Positions 30,792 to 31,063 of a stretch of 31,063 nt of DNA are shown in pieces. The translations under genes were made by a program, and so were the position numbers. Location of the stretch: contig DDQN01000043.1 of assembly GCA_002342685.1 (NCBI GenBank), forward strand, positions 23,265-54,327, read 5' to 3'. The notes beneath the pieces are model-generated. The model searched no databases and had not been told where the DNA came from. It was given only the letters and a program-made list of their open reading frames with translations. Within the stretch, counting starts at the first letter, position 1. Each line of letters opens with the position of its first letter. Source of the DNA: Vibrio sp. UBA2441 (GTDB taxonomy: Bacteria; Pseudomonadota; Gammaproteobacteria; Enterobacterales; Vibrionaceae).

Positions 30792-31001
30792 TTACTGCAT
30801 GTTAAGCCAGATCGTTTCTATTTTAGTCCTTGCCCATTCGGTTTTACGCAGGAATTTTAAACTGGACTTAATGCTTGGATCTTTTTTGAAACAGTTGATA
30901 TTGACCATATAGCTGAGTTCTTCCCAGCCATAATGTTCAACTAAATCTGTCAGTAACTTTTCAAGTTTAACGCCATGAAGCGGGTTATTTGGTTGAGTCA
31001 T
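30792..31001 (-). CDS. VF530-family small protein (DUF2132)
   Basis: A 69-aa protein of the VF530 family: NNPLHGVKLEKLLTDLVEHYGW at the N-terminus and DPSIKSSLKFLRKTEWAR in the second half are the family hallmarks. The founding structure is from Vibrio fischeri and suggests a small helical DNA-binding-like fold, but the cellular role is unknown. Single gene, convergent to fusA2; no strong ribosome binding site is visible upstream of its ATG. Confidence 0.9.
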   Translation of the reverse strand: MTQPNNPLHGVKLEKLLTDLVEHYGWEELSYMVNINCFKKDPSIKSSLKFLRKTEWARTKIETIWLNMQ

Positions 31002-31042
31002 AGAATACTTAATGATGAATTTGTTTTAAGTATACGTGAACA

Positions 31043-31063
31043 ATGGGCTATGGGCTATGGGCT
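31043..31063 (+). repeat. Heptamer array ATGGGCT, cut by window end
   Basis: Three perfect units reach the last base, so the array continues beyond the window. Three GGG runs with 4-base spacing lie on the plus strand. The complement of this unit (AGCCCAT) occurs at the junction of the two unit types in the leftmost array. Confidence 0.9.

Overview
The window reads as chromosomal DNA of a Vibrio or close relative (Vibrionaceae). It is moderately AT-rich and gene-dense. It carries a Vibrio-type CNT nucleoside transporter, a RocS-like GGDEF/EAL protein, a PlzC-like double-PilZ protein, a second EF-G and a VF530-family protein. Almost every gene is a recognisable core or near-core gene. I see no rRNA, tRNA, CRISPR array, transposase or prophage.

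Layout, left to right. A heptamer repeat array (1-100) abuts ubiV-ubiU (minus strand, O2-independent ubiquinone hydroxylation). A PAS-PAS-GGDEF-EAL gene (rocS-like, minus) follows. A tightly packed plus-strand operon ubiT - yhbS-like GNAT - holD - rimI comes next. A SulP anion transporter (minus) faces it, and then prfC (RF3, plus). A bidirectional terminator separates prfC from a four-gene minus-strand ABC importer of the BMP/Nup type: binding protein, double ATPase and two permeases. Divergent from it are a 51-aa small protein and yjjV (TatD family), nupC, a 56-aa XapX-like membrane protein, and deoC-deoA-deoB-deoD. After a second bidirectional terminator come ytjB (minus), serB (plus), a pair of inverted heptamer arrays, a PilZ protein (minus), radA and fusA2 (plus), a small VF530 gene (minus), and a last heptamer array cut by the window edge.

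How the genes work together. The central third is a nucleoside scavenging block: an ATP-driven importer and a sodium-coupled importer lie side by side with the whole deoxyribonucleoside catabolic operon (DeoD/DeoA phosphorolysis, DeoB mutase, DeoC aldolase). The regulatory DNA fits this: PurR-like repeats before the ABC operon, and two CRP sites with E. coli deoP2-like spacing before nupC. The order holD-rimI-prfC-yjjV-deoCABD-ytjB-serB-radA matches the E. coli 99-minute region, while ubiT-yhbS is fused directly onto holD-rimI.

Most interesting non-coding signals: a roughly 250-nt hairpin-rich stretch before deoC with no recognised identity; G-rich heptamer arrays lying just after stop codons and able in principle to form G-quadruplexes; a palindrome over the -10 box of the XapX-like gene; and an imperfect palindrome between rimI and sulP that may be a dispersed repeat. 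I found no clear undescribed multi-gene system. Start sites for several genes are placed at the start I judge best by family alignment and ribosome binding site, not at the longest frame.
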